Shown: piece after piece, positions 48,107-56,106 of the stretch
How positions within the stretch are numbered: position 1 is the stretch's first letter
How the letters are laid out: every line of letters begins with the position of its first letter
Assembly: GCA_018399015.1 (NCBI GenBank)
Contig: CP073761.1
Span: 1,922,001 to 1,986,000, forward strand
Origin: Cyanobium sp. M30B3
Lineage (GTDB): Bacteria; Cyanobacteriota; Cyanobacteriia; PCC-6307; Cyanobiaceae
Direction: 5' to 3'
Length of the DNA: 64,000 nt
Program-made: the position numbers and the translations under genes
Notes under the pieces: generated by a model
Seen by the model: only the letters and a program-made list of their open reading frames with translations
What the model was told of the DNA's origin: nothing
Databases searched by the model: none

Positions 48107-48718
48107 ATGGGTGCCTGGCGCACCCTGGTGGTGATGGCCCGCTGGCCGGTGAGCGGCCGCTGCAAGAGCCGGCTTGCGGCCGAGCTGGGCCCGGCCCGGG
48201 CGGCCGCCATCCAGGCACGGCTCACCGCCCACACCCTGGCAGTGGCCCGTGAAGCCCGCTCCCACCTGCCCTTTGAACTGGTGCTCGCCGGTTCCGGGGT
48301 GGGCAATCGTGCCCTGCGGCGCTGGGGGGCCGTGCTGGGTTGCGACCGGGTGGTGTGCCAGGGCAGTGGCGGCCTGGGCCTGCGCCTGCAGCGTGTGGTG
48401 CGCTCCGGCGTGCGGCGCGGTGCCGGGCGGCTGGTGGTGATCGGCAGTGACCTGCCCGACCTGCGCAGTGCTGATCTGCACCAGGCCTTCGCCGCCCTCG
48501 AGCGGAACGAGCTGGTGCTGGGGCCGGCCCAGGATGGGGGCTACTGGCTGATCGGCCTGCGGCGCAGCCGGCCGGAGCTGTTCTGCGGCATCGGCTGGGG
48601 CGGGGACGGGGTGCTGCGCCAGACCGAGGCGGCCGCAGCCGGCCTGGGGCTGGCGGTGCACCGGCTTGCGTGGCACGGCGATCTGGACCGCCCCGGCGAC
48701 CTGGCCCGCTGGCGCTGA
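48107..48718 (+). CDS. TIGR04282 family glycosyltransferase (arsenosugar type)
   Basis: A 203-residue GT-A-like protein (LVVMARWPVSGRCKSRLAAE; LVVIGSDLPDLRSADLHQAF; LVLGPAQDGGYWLIGLR). The family is named for its frequent place in arsenosugar biosynthesis clusters, but its exact sugar donor is unknown. The TIGR04283 partner follows at once, which is the standard pairing. It begins 4 bp after the HtrA gene. Confidence 0.85.
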   Translation: MGAWRTLVVMARWPVSGRCKSRLAAELGPARAAAIQARLTAHTLAVAREARSHLPFELVLAGSGVGNRALRRWGAVLGCDRVVCQGSGGLGLRLQRVVRSGVRRGAGRLVVIGSDLPDLRSADLHQAFAALERNELVLGPAQDGGYWLIGLRRSRPELFCGIGWGGDGVLRQTEAAAAGLGLAVHRLAWHGDLDRPGDLARWR

Positions 48719-48721
48719 GCA

Positions 48722-49419
48722 ATGGCCTCCCCCGCCCTGAGCGTGGTGATCGCGGCCCGCGATGAGGCCCGGCAGCTGCCGGGCCTGCTCAGCCAGCTGG
48801 CGGCAGCCCCCCAGCTGGTGCGGGAGGTGTGGCTGGTGGATGGCGGCAGCCGCGACGGCACGCCCCGGCTGGCGTCCCTGGCTGGTGCCCGGGTGCTCCA
48901 CAGCCCGGCAGGGCGGGGCCGGCAGCTGGCGCTCGGGGCGTGCCAGGCCAGGGGGCCCTGGTTGCTGCTGCTCCACGCCGATGTGCGACTGCCGGCCGGC
49001 TGGGCCGAGCGGCTGGCGGCGGTGCTCGCCAGCGACCGCAGCGGCGCGCGGGCCTGGTACTTCCAGCTGGCGATCGCCGCCCGCTCCCCCGCCCTGCGGC
49101 TGGTGGAGGGGCGGTGCGCCTGCGCAGCCGCTGGCGCCAGCAGCCCTACGGCGATCAGGGTTTGCTGCTTCCCCTGGCGCTCTACCGGGCGGTGGGTGGG
49201 ATCCGGCCCCTGCCGCTGATGGAGGATCTCGATCTGGTGCTGCGGCTGGCACGGCAGGCCCGGCTGTGCAGCCTGGGGCTGGCCCTGCGGGTGGACGGCC
49301 GGCGCTGGCGTCGGCAGGGCGTGTGGCGCACCAGCTGGAGCAACCTGCAGTTGCGGCGGGCCTGGCGCCGCGGCGTACCGGCCGAACGGCTGGCCCAGCG
49401 CTACTACGGCAGCTCCTGA
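48722..49419 (+). pseudogene. TIGR04283 family glycosyltransferase, frameshifted
   Basis: The first frame reads SVVIAARDEARQLPGLLSQL ... WLVDGGSRDGTPRLASLAGA and LLHADVRLPAGWAERL, a GT-2 fold. After LRLVEG the family sequence continues in another frame (AVRLRSRWRQQPYGDQGLLL; PLPLMEDLDLVLRLARQARL) to the stop at 49419. The break is at a run of four G (49108-49111); one more G would restore one frame of about 232 residues. It could be a real recent mutation, a sequencing error at a homopolymer, or slippage. Confidence 0.8.
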
Positions 49420-49431
49420 ATCCGCTGCCGC

Positions 49432-49926
49432 TCAGGGGGCATACCAGAAGGCACAGCGGCGCTGGCCGGGTTCCAGGTCCCAGCCCTGGCCGGCGTAGAA
49501 GCCCACCACACCGGGGTCGGCGAACAGGCTCACCCGCTCCACCTCCATCTGGCGCAGCTGGTCGAGCACATAGGCCATCAGCGCCTTGCCCAGCCCGCTT
49601 CCCTGGTAGTGGGGATGCACCGCCACATCCCAGACGGTGGCCTCCACCACCCCGTCGCCGGTGCAGCGGGCGAAGCCCACCAGCTTGGGCAGCCAGGGGT
49701 CGTGGCGCCACAGGCCCACCCGCAGCAGGCTGTGCTCCAGGGCCTTGCGCACCCGGCGCAGGGGGCGGCGGCTCCAGCCCACCGCATCACAGAGCTGCTC
49801 CAGTTCCACCAGATCGATCGGTCGCTCACTGCTCAGCACCAGCTGCACGGGACTGTCCGGCACCGGACAGCAGCGGTGGCGATCCCCGTAGAGATCCGTG
49901 AGCAGCGCGTCGGTGGTCACACGCAA
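49432..49926 (-). CDS. GNAT family N-acetyltransferase
   Basis: A 164-residue acetyltransferase with the acetyl-CoA loop VAVHPHYQGSGLGKALMAYV (V-x-x-x-x-Q/R-x-x-G-x-G/A) and a C-terminal VVGFYAGQGWDL. The N-terminal third contains an amphipathic segment rather than the usual substrate motif; substrate unknown. Start is TTG 49926 or GTG 49920. It converges on the frameshifted glycosyltransferase. Confidence 0.8.
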   Translation of the reverse strand: MRVTTDALLTDLYGDRHRCCPVPDSPVQLVLSSERPIDLVELEQLCDAVGWSRRPLRRVRKALEHSLLRVGLWRHDPWLPKLVGFARCTGDGVVEATVWDVAVHPHYQGSGLGKALMAYVLDQLRQMEVERVSLFADPGVVGFYAGQGWDLEPGQRRCAFWYAP

Positions 49927-49976
49927 GGCATTGGGGGAATGGCACGATCCTGCCTGATGGCAGCTGCAACCGGCGC

Positions 49977-51809
49977 TCAGAGTGCCGCCAGCCCTCGCTC
50001 CTGCAGCTCCGCCAGCCGGGCGTAGAGGCCGCCGGCCTGGCGCAACTGGCGGTGGTTGCCCTGTTCCACCAGCTGGCCCCGGCGCAACACCAGGATGCGG
50101 TCGGCGGCCTCCACCGTGGCCAGGCGGTGGGCGATCACGATCGCCGTGCGCTGGTGTAGCAGTCGGTCGAGGTCGCGCTGCAGGGTGGCCTCGGTGGAGG
50201 GATCCATGAAGGCCGTGGCCTCGTCCATCACCAGCACGGTGGGGTTGCGCATCGCCACCCGGGCCACAGCCAGCAACTGGCGCTCGCCGGAGGAGAGGTT
50301 GCCGCCACGCTCGCGCAGCTCGGTGGCCAGGCCGTCGGGCAGGCGGGCCAGCAGGGGCGCCAGGCCCAGTTCCGTCGCCAGCTGGCGCAGCCGGTCGCTG
50401 GGGATGTCGGCATCGAGGCGCAGGTTGTCGGCCACGCTGCCGCTGAACAGGAAGGTGTCCTGCAGCACCACCCCCAGGCGCTGGCGCAGGCTCGCCTGGG
50501 GCAGGTCGCGGATGTCGATGCCATCCAGCAGGATCCGGCCGGCCTGGGGTTCGTAGAGCCGGCAGAGCAGGCGGATCACCGTGGTCTTGCCGGAGCCGGT
50601 GGGACCGACCAGGGCGACGTGCTCGCCAGGGCTGATCCGGAAGGAGAGGTCGCTGAGGATCGGCTCGTCGGGCCGGTAGGCGAAGCTCACGTGCTCGAAC
50701 ACCACCTCACCGGCGGGCTCCAAGGCTGCCTCCCCAGCCAGGGTGGAGACGGCCACGGGGGGGCGCGGGCGCGCGCGAGGCGTGCCCAGCAAGGCCGCGG
50801 GTCGGTCCCGGATCTCGACGCTCTCCTCGAGCAGTTCGCCGATCCGCTCCACGGCCGTGAGCCCGCCCTGGATCTGGGTGAAGCGCTCCGCCAGCTGGCG
50901 CAGGGGATCGAACAGGCGCTGGGAGAACAGGATGAAGGTGGTGAGCGTGCCCAGGCCCAGAAGGCCGCGGGTCACCATCGTGCCGCCCAGGGCCAGAACG
51001 GCGGCCACCGCCACCAGCGCCACCCACTCGATCATCGCCGAGATGGCGCTGTCGTAGAGGATCGTGCCGGTGACGGCGCGGCGGTAGCGATCGGCGGTGA
51101 CGGCGAAGCGCTCGCTGTTTTCCCGTTCGCGCCGGAACATCTGCACCACCTCCAGCCCCTGCAGGTTCTCCTGCAGGTCGGCGTTCAGCTGGCTGAGCTC
51201 CTCGCGCACCCGGTAGTTGGCGCGCCGGTAGCGGCGCTGCAGCCAGAGCATGCCGAACACCACCGGCACCTGGGCGGCGAGCAGCAGCAGGCCCAGCCGC
51301 CACTCGATGCTGAGCATGGTGATGGCGATCACCAACAGGGTGACCAGGTCGGCCAGCACCCCCACCGCGCCGCTGCCGAACACCTCGGCCAGGGCATCGA
51401 CGTCGCTGGTGAGACGGGTGAGCAGCTTGCCCACCGGCGTGCGGTCGTGGAAGCGCAGCGACAGGGCCATCGCGTGGGCGAACAGGTCGTCGCGGATGCG
51501 GGCGGTGAGGCGCTGGCCCACGGCCTGCACGTTGTAGCTCTGCATCCCCTGCAGGGCCAGCCGCACCAGCACGGCCGCCAGCAGGGCCAGCACCAGCAGG
51601 TGCAGGGCCTGGCCCGTGGGCAGGCCCTGCAGCCAGGCCAGGGTGGGCTCGCCGCGCAGCACGGAGATCGCCTGGCCCACCAGCAGGGGCTGGATGGCGC
51701 CGGCGCCGGCCAGGGGCACCAGCAGCACCAGGCTGAGCAGCAGGCGGCGGCGGTCCTCGGCCAGGTAGGGCAGCAGGCGGCGCAGGCGCTGGCGGTCGAG
51801 CGTCGCCAT
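49977..51809 (-). CDS. ABC exporter, fused permease and ATPase (MsbA/LmrA type)
   Basis: A 610-residue half-transporter. The six-helix membrane domain precedes the nucleotide-binding domain with Walker A GPTGSGKTTVIRLL, Q-loop, signature LSSGERQLLAVARVA and Walker B VLVMDEATAFMDP. It should dimerise and export a lipid or drug; substrate is unknown. Its ATG shares one base with the hisG stop (TGATG). Confidence 0.9.
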   Translation of the reverse strand: MATLDRQRLRRLLPYLAEDRRRLLLSLVLLVPLAGAGAIQPLLVGQAISVLRGEPTLAWLQGLPTGQALHLLVLALLAAVLVRLALQGMQSYNVQAVGQRLTARIRDDLFAHAMALSLRFHDRTPVGKLLTRLTSDVDALAEVFGSGAVGVLADLVTLLVIAITMLSIEWRLGLLLLAAQVPVVFGMLWLQRRYRRANYRVREELSQLNADLQENLQGLEVVQMFRRERENSERFAVTADRYRRAVTGTILYDSAISAMIEWVALVAVAAVLALGGTMVTRGLLGLGTLTTFILFSQRLFDPLRQLAERFTQIQGGLTAVERIGELLEESVEIRDRPAALLGTPRARPRPPVAVSTLAGEAALEPAGEVVFEHVSFAYRPDEPILSDLSFRISPGEHVALVGPTGSGKTTVIRLLCRLYEPQAGRILLDGIDIRDLPQASLRQRLGVVLQDTFLFSGSVADNLRLDADIPSDRLRQLATELGLAPLLARLPDGLATELRERGGNLSSGERQLLAVARVAMRNPTVLVMDEATAFMDPSTEATLQRDLDRLLHQRTAIVIAHRLATVEAADRILVLRRGQLVEQGNHRQLRQAGGLYARLAELQERGLAAL

Positions 51810-52477
51810 CAGCGGCTCCGGGCCGGAACGGTGCAGGCCGCCAGCCGGTCCACGATCGCCTGCAGGGCGCCGTTGTCCAGGCGCAGGGAGAGGGGGTGGC
51901 CCACCAGGCGGGCGGTGGAGTGGAACAGGTCTTCGATGGCCACCAGGCCGTTCTCCTCCAGGGTGCGGCCGGTGGCCACCAGGTCCACGATCGCCTCGCT
52001 CATGCCGGTGATCGGGCCCAGTTCCACCGATCCGGCCAGGTGGATCAGCTCCACCGGCAAGTCGAGGGCTTCGAAGTAGGCCTCGGCGCAGCGGGTGAAC
52101 TTGCTGGCCACACGGCAGTGGGCGGGCAGGTCGGCGGCGCGGCGGTAGGGGCTGCTGGCCTTGACGGCCACGCTCATGCGGCAGCCGCCGAAGCCCAGGT
52201 TGAGCAGCTGGGCCACGGGCAGCTGGTGCTCGCGCAGCACGTCGTAGCCCACCACCCCCAGCTGGGCCTGGCCGTAGGCCACGTACACCGGCACATCGGC
52301 ATTGCGCACCAGCAGGGCCCGGGCGCTGCCGCAGGTGCTGGGCACCATCAGCTGGCGGTTGTCGGGATCGAGCACGGCGCCGAAATCCAGCCCCGCCGCC
52401 GCAAAGCGGCGCACGCTGTCCTTGAGCAGGGCCCCCTTGGCCAGGGCCACGGTGATGGGCGCTGCAGACGGGATCAT
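51809..52477 (-). CDS. hisG: ATP phosphoribosyltransferase, short form
   Basis: First enzyme of histidine synthesis. At 222 residues ([57 protein letters not shown]) it lacks the C-terminal regulatory domain, so it belongs to the short HisG type that needs HisZ for activity. The stop overlaps the ABC gene start. It diverges from gloB with a 29 bp gap. An open frame upstream of 52477 is not family-like. Confidence 0.92.
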   Translation of the reverse strand: MIPSAAPITVALAKGALLKDSVRRFAAAGLDFGAVLDPDNRQLMVPSTCGSARALLVRNADVPVYVAYGQAQLGVVGYDVLREHQLPVAQLLNLGFGGCRMSVAVKASSPYRRAADLPAHCRVASKFTRCAEAYFEALDLPVELIHLAGSVELGPITGMSEAIVDLVATGRTLEENGLVAIEDLFHSTARLVGHPLSLRLDNGALQAIVDRLAACTVPARSR

Positions 52478-52506
52478 GGGGTTGTGCCGCAAAGCGGACT
52501 TTAACG

Positions 52507-53295
52507 ATGGCTCACGCCCCAGCTGAACCCGCACCGGTGCACCCCCCGGCGCGGGCGCCCCAGTCCACCCCCAAGCCCCTGGAGCTCTGGCTGATCCCGG
52601 TGCTGCGCGACAACTACGTGGTGGTGCTGCAGCGGGGCCAGCGGGCAGTGGTGGTGGATCCGGCCGTGGCCGAACCGGTGGCGGCGGCCCTGCAGGAGCG
52701 GGGCCTGGAGCTGGAGGCGATCCTGCAGACCCACCACCACAGCGACCACATCGGCGGCAGCCCCGGCCTGCTGCGCCTCTGGCCGCAGGCGGCGGTGGTG
52801 GCCGCGGCCGATGACCGGGAGCGCATCCCCTTCCAGACCGTGGGCGTGGATGACGGCGACTGGATCTCGGTGCTGGATGAGCCGGTGGAGGTGCTGGCGG
52901 TGCCGGGCCACACCCGCGCCCATCTGGCCTACTGGTTGCCCGCCAGCAATCACCTGCTCTGCGGCGACACCCTGTTCGTGGGGGGCTGCGGCCGACTGTT
53001 CGAGGGCACGCCGGAGCAGATGCATGCCTCGCTGCAGCGCCTGGCGGCCCTGCCGGAGGCCACCCAGGTGTGGTGCGCCCATGAGTACACCGAGGCCAAC
53101 CTCCGCTGGGCGGTGGCCGAGGCCCCCGGCGATGGGGCGATCGCAGCCCGGCTGGCGGAGGTGCGCCGCCTGCGGGCCGCGGGTCAGGCCACGGTGCCGA
53201 GCAGCATCGGCCTGGAGCGGCGCACCAACCTGTTTCTGCGGGCCGGCAGCGCCGCCGAACTGGCTCGGTTGCGCCGCAGCAAGGACCAGTGGTGA
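52507..53295 (+). CDS. gloB: Hydroxyacylglutathione hydrolase (glyoxalase II)
   Basis: Hydrolyses S-D-lactoylglutathione in methylglyoxal detoxification. The 262-residue MBL-fold protein keeps the full metal motif [10 protein letters not shown], plus [13 protein letters not shown] and [18 protein letters not shown] Pro/Ala-rich N-terminus of about 20 residues precedes the domain. It is a good internal contrast to the degenerate MBL gene at 10035-10796. Confidence 0.92.
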   Translation: MAHAPAEPAPVHPPARAPQSTPKPLELWLIPVLRDNYVVVLQRGQRAVVVDPAVAEPVAAALQERGLELEAILQTHHHSDHIGGSPGLLRLWPQAAVVAAADDRERIPFQTVGVDDGDWISVLDEPVEVLAVPGHTRAHLAYWLPASNHLLCGDTLFVGGCGRLFEGTPEQMHASLQRLAALPEATQVWCAHEYTEANLRWAVAEAPGDGAIAARLAEVRRLRAAGQATVPSSIGLERRTNLFLRAGSAAELARLRRSKDQW

Positions 53296-53380
53296 GAGGC
53301 TGCCCAGCCCAGGGGCAGGGCTGCGGGGGGGCCATAAGCTCGGCCCCGGACGATTTTTGTTGCACCCCAGCGCCTCCGGC

Positions 53381-53797
53381 ATGAGCACCTCCCGCGAACC
53401 CGACTCCGTTTCCGAAGCGGTGGTCACCGCCGCGGCGCCCGCCCCGGTGGGTCCCTACAACCAGGCGGTGAAGGCCGCCGGGCTGCTGTTCTGCTCCGGC
53501 CAGATCGCCCTCGACCCCGCCACCGGCGCGATGGTGGGCGAGGGCGACGTGGAGGCGGAGACCCGCCAGGTGCTGGCCAACCTGGAGGCGGTGCTGCGCC
53601 AGGCCGGCGTGGGCCCGGCCCAGGTGGTGCGCACCACCGTGTTTCTGGCCGACCTGGCCGATTTCGCCAAAGTGAACGCGATCTACGCGGAAACCTTTGC
53701 CACCGCCGTGGCGCCGGCCCGGGCCTGCGTGGAGGTGGCCGCTTTGCCCAAGGGCGCAAGGGTGGAGATCGACTGCATCGCCGTGTTGGCCGGCTGA
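53381..53797 (+). CDS. ridA: RidA family reactive imine/enamine deaminase
   Basis: A 138-residue RidA/YjgF protein that hydrolyses 2-aminoacrylate and related imines from PLP enzymes. Motifs are [20 protein letters not shown], a G-E tract, [20 protein letters not shown] and [20 protein letters not shown] with the catalytic Arg. It is the last normal chromosomal gene before the accessory region. Confidence 0.93.
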   Translation: MSTSREPDSVSEAVVTAAAPAPVGPYNQAVKAAGLLFCSGQIALDPATGAMVGEGDVEAETRQVLANLEAVLRQAGVGPAQVVRTTVFLADLADFAKVNAIYAETFATAVAPARACVEVAALPKGARVEIDCIAVLAG

Positions 53798-53807
53798 GCG
53801 GGCTGGC

Positions 53808-53915
53808 TCAGAGCTGGTCCATGCGGCAACTCATCATGCCCGCCGCCTGGGTGTCCGAGCAGCTCAGCTGGGCCAGGATCTGCTGCAGGTCGAGCGCGGA
53901 GAGCTCCCCGTCCCC
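53808..53915 (-). pseudogene. Severed 3' end of an unknown chromosomal gene
   Basis: On the minus strand the last 35 codons read GDGELSALDLQQILAQLSC ... CRMDQL and stop at TGA 53810-53808. The pattern is clearly protein-like (a GDGELS turn of EF-hand type, then an amphipathic helix). Upstream of about 53916 the similarity to a coherent protein ends and the opposite-strand pglZ fragment begins. This marks the left edge of the accessory DNA. Confidence 0.5.
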
Positions 53916-53924
53916 CAGTGTCAG

Positions 53925-54420
53925 CAAAGAAGTCCGCTCGGTCTGCGCCGATGGCCTGCCTACCGCCGAGCTTCCCAAGCACCTCACCGCCAGCAAGTGG
54001 GCCCGATGCGCCGCCATCAAAGGCGACTCGCAGGTGCCCGTTCCCACCGCCGCCTGGAGCTGGAACCCCAGCGAACAGTTCGCCACCCCCAACGGCGCTG
54101 CCTGCTTCAACACAGGCGGCAGCACCTCCTATGCCCATGGCGGCATCAGCCTGCAGGAGTGCCTCACCCCCGTGTTGGTGGTCTCTGGTGGATCGAGTAG
54201 CGCCCCCGCAGCGGCCATCACCGAGATCAGCTGGAAAGGTCTGCGCTGCAACCTGGAAGTGAGCGGAGGAACGGCAGGCATGACGGCCGACTTACGCCGC
54301 GAAGCCGCTGGCGGCCCCTCAGTGGCCACCACGGCCAAACCGGTCAACGATGGCGGTGCCCGCCTGCTGGTGGAAGATGACGAGCTCGAAGGAGCAGCGG
54401 TGGTGGGAGGAGAGGCATGA
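53925..54420 (+). pseudogene. pglZ: BREX PglZ phosphatase, C-terminal fragment
   Basis: About 165 codons ending at TGA 54420. The block SYAHGGISLQECLTPVLVV is the conserved late motif of PglZ proteins (alkaline-phosphatase superfamily), and ARLLVEDDELEGAAVVGGEA matches the family end with an internal deletion. The N-terminal catalytic part is missing and the fragment joins a broken unrelated gene at about 53920. PglZ is a core component of BREX phage defence. The stop overlaps the antitoxin start (ATGA), so the embedded toxin-antitoxin pair was part of the operon. Confidence 0.65.
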
Positions 54421-54758
54421 GCGCCGAAATCGGGCCTAATGTGGTCGCATCAGCGGAGTCGGTCGTGTCAGAAGTAGTCGCAAGCCAGGTTTCGGTACGG
54501 GATCTCAAGACCCACCTCTCCGAATGGCTCGGCCGGGTTCAGGCCGGTGAGGAGGTGGAGATCACCTCACACCGCAAACCGATTGCCCGCATCACGGCTG
54601 TGAAGCCAGCTGCACCAGCTCCAGCGAGCCCGCTGCAGCAGGCGATCGATGCCGGCGTGCTCAGCTGGAATGGTCAGAACCCTGTGATTCCACCACCGGT
54701 CAAGCTGAATGATGGTGGTCCACTGATGAGCGACATTGTGATCGAGGATCGTGGTTAG
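54417..54758 (+). CDS. Phd/YefM-type antitoxin
   Basis: A 113-residue antitoxin. The core SVRDLKTHLSEWLGRVQAG...EVEITSHRKPIARI is the Phd DNA-binding fold. The C-terminal half (PVIPPPVKLNDGGPLMSDIV) is the toxin-neutralising tail. It starts in ATGA overlap with the pglZ fragment and ends five bases before the PIN toxin. No operator of its own is visible upstream, so expression was probably driven from the BREX promoter. Confidence 0.85.
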   Translation: MSAEIGPNVVASAESVVSEVVASQVSVRDLKTHLSEWLGRVQAGEEVEITSHRKPIARITAVKPAAPAPASPLQQAIDAGVLSWNGQNPVIPPPVKLNDGGPLMSDIVIEDRG

Positions 54759-54763
54759 ACACT

Positions 54764-55189
54764 GTGTTCCTTTTCTGTGATACCTCTGCGCTTCTCAAGC
54801 TGTTCATCGATGAACAGGACAGCGGGAGCATGATCAAGGCGCGCTCCTCTTCAGAAGGAATCGCGGTTTGCAGAATCACCTGGGCCGAGTCGATGGCAGC
54901 ATTCGCCCAGCGCACTCGCTTCAAGGGTGCAAATCAAGCTGGATTGGCGCAGGCCAGATCCATGTTTGAGCAGGCCTGGCCTGGCTTTGCGATCGCCGAT
55001 GTCACACAGTCCCTGGTCGAAAAAGCTGGGGTCTTCTCCGAGGCCTTCGCCCTGCGTGGCTACGACAGCGTGCAGCTTGCAGCCGCCCATCAGTTGCATG
55101 AGCAGTTTGAGCTTCCGCTCACCTTCGCCTGCTTCGACCGCCGACTCAATCAGGCCGCCAAGCTCTTGAAACTGGAGGTGCTTCCGTGA
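54764..55189 (+). CDS. vapC: VapC-type PIN-domain toxin
   Basis: A 141-residue PIN ribonuclease, GTG start. Acidic active-site residues are visible: FCDTSALLKLF, TWAESMAAF, GYDSVQLAAA and ACFDRRLNQAA. VapC toxins cleave tRNA or rRNA when the antitoxin is lost. The stop shares bases with the GTG of the brxL fragment (GTGA). The toxin appears intact although its host BREX genes are not. Confidence 0.87.
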   Translation: MFLFCDTSALLKLFIDEQDSGSMIKARSSSEGIAVCRITWAESMAAFAQRTRFKGANQAGLAQARSMFEQAWPGFAIADVTQSLVEKAGVFSEAFALRGYDSVQLAAAHQLHEQFELPLTFACFDRRLNQAAKLLKLEVLP

Positions 55190-55551
55190 CAGATATGGCC
55201 ACGATCACCGACGAGATGGACCATCTCGATCAGCTCGGGGCCAAGGCCTTCGATGGCTTCCTGGTTCGCAAGGACCTGGTGCGCAAAGACTCCCGCCAAT
55301 ACCCGGTGCCCACCTACGTGGTGGAGTTCCTGCTGGGCCGCTACTGCGCCAGCACCGATCCCGCCGAGATCGAAGAAGGCCTGCAGATCGTTGAGAAGCA
55401 GCTAGGGGGCGCACCGTGCGCACCGGAGAAGAGTAGCTGTTCAAGGCCCGCTCCCGTGATCAGGGCAGCGTCAAGATTGGTTCTGCTTCTTCAGGTCACA
55501 CTCAGGCTGACTACTAAGACGGCTATCCAGAGGTTCAGGTGCGGGGTTTAG
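55186..55551 (+). pseudogene. brxL: BREX Lon-like protein BrxL, N-terminal fragment
   Basis: GTG 55186 opens a frame whose start is a clear BrxL N-terminus: LDQLGAKAFDGFLVRKDLVR, VPTYVVEFLLGRYCASTDPA, EIEEGLQIVEKQL. From about 55410 the expected sequence continues in other frames (VRTGEE, LFKARSRDQGSVKI), so at least one frameshift is present, and all similarity stops near 55550. The ATPase and protease domains are gone. In complete BREX operons brxL directly follows pglZ. Confidence 0.7.
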
Positions 55552-55606
55552 ACGCTCAGGCGCGGTGGTCCTTCAGACAGCCTCCGATGTCTGGCTACGT
55601 GACTAA

Positions 55607-55629
55607 GGGAGGGGACGCTGTCCCCTCCC
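55607..55629 (-). terminator. Perfect hairpin after the excisionase-like gene
   Basis: GGGAGGGGAC-GCT-GTCCCCTCCC gives a 10-bp perfect stem with a 3-nt loop, 20 bp downstream of the leftward gene ending at 55649. On that strand only TT follows the stem, so it is a likely but imperfect intrinsic terminator for the int-xis unit. Confidence 0.5.
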
Positions 55630-55648
55630 AAGCGGTGTGGAGCTCTGC

Positions 55649-55861
55649 TTAAGGAGTCCACTTGCCTTGGAGATCCCGGATGACTGGAACGCACCAAAGA
55701 ACTCTGGCGGTTTTTCCTGGAGTTGACTTCAGGCAATGAACCCCGGCCATCAGTTTTCCATCGTTTCGCCATCGGTATAAAGTTGCCTTGGAGATTTGCA
55801 GCTCCTTTGTGGCTTCCTTTATGCAGGTCCAAGGACCGTTCGAGACGTTCTTAGACGCCAT
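55649..55861 (-). CDS. Small helix-turn-helix protein, excisionase-like
   Basis: A 70-residue protein from ATG 55861. It has a winged-helix or MerR/Xis-type head (TCIKEATKELQISKATLYRW then RNDGK) in which an HTH recognises DNA, and a basic C-terminus. It is downstream of the integrase in the same direction, where excisionases of integrating elements often lie. Function as a recombination directionality factor is inferred from size, motif and place only. The 245 bp between it and the integrase holds no other gene. Confidence 0.55.
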   Translation of the reverse strand: MASKNVSNGPWTCIKEATKELQISKATLYRWRNDGKLMAGVHCLKSTPGKTARVLWCVPVIRDLQGKWTP

Positions 55862-56106
55862 GGGCATGAAGGGATAAAGATGGGTTAATAACAGCAACAA
55901 TCAAGTTACTTGAGATTCCCCATATCCCGACGCTACTTGCCTGGCGAACTAGATCTGATCCGCCGAGCGGTCTAGTGCATCGAAGGCGCTGTGCCTCTGC
56001 ACCGGCTCAAGATGGGCATGGCGTCCGGGGTTGCGGATGCCAAGTGTAATCAACATAGCAAGTTTGAGACAGCTGCGACAGGGGATGTGCTGCACCTTTG
56101 CAGCGG

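Noticed and set aside
54417-55189. Toxin-antitoxin pair as a later insertion into the BREX operon
   Set aside because: Both flanks show exact start/stop overlaps (ATGA, GTGA) and no repeats or mobile genes, which fits an ancestral operon better than an insertion.
55662-55795. 13-bp direct repeat TTGCCTTGGAGAT (55662-55674 and 55783-55795) within the excisionase-like gene
   Set aside because: Read in two different frames of the gene and not linked to any junction; kept as a coincidence unless found at the element ends.
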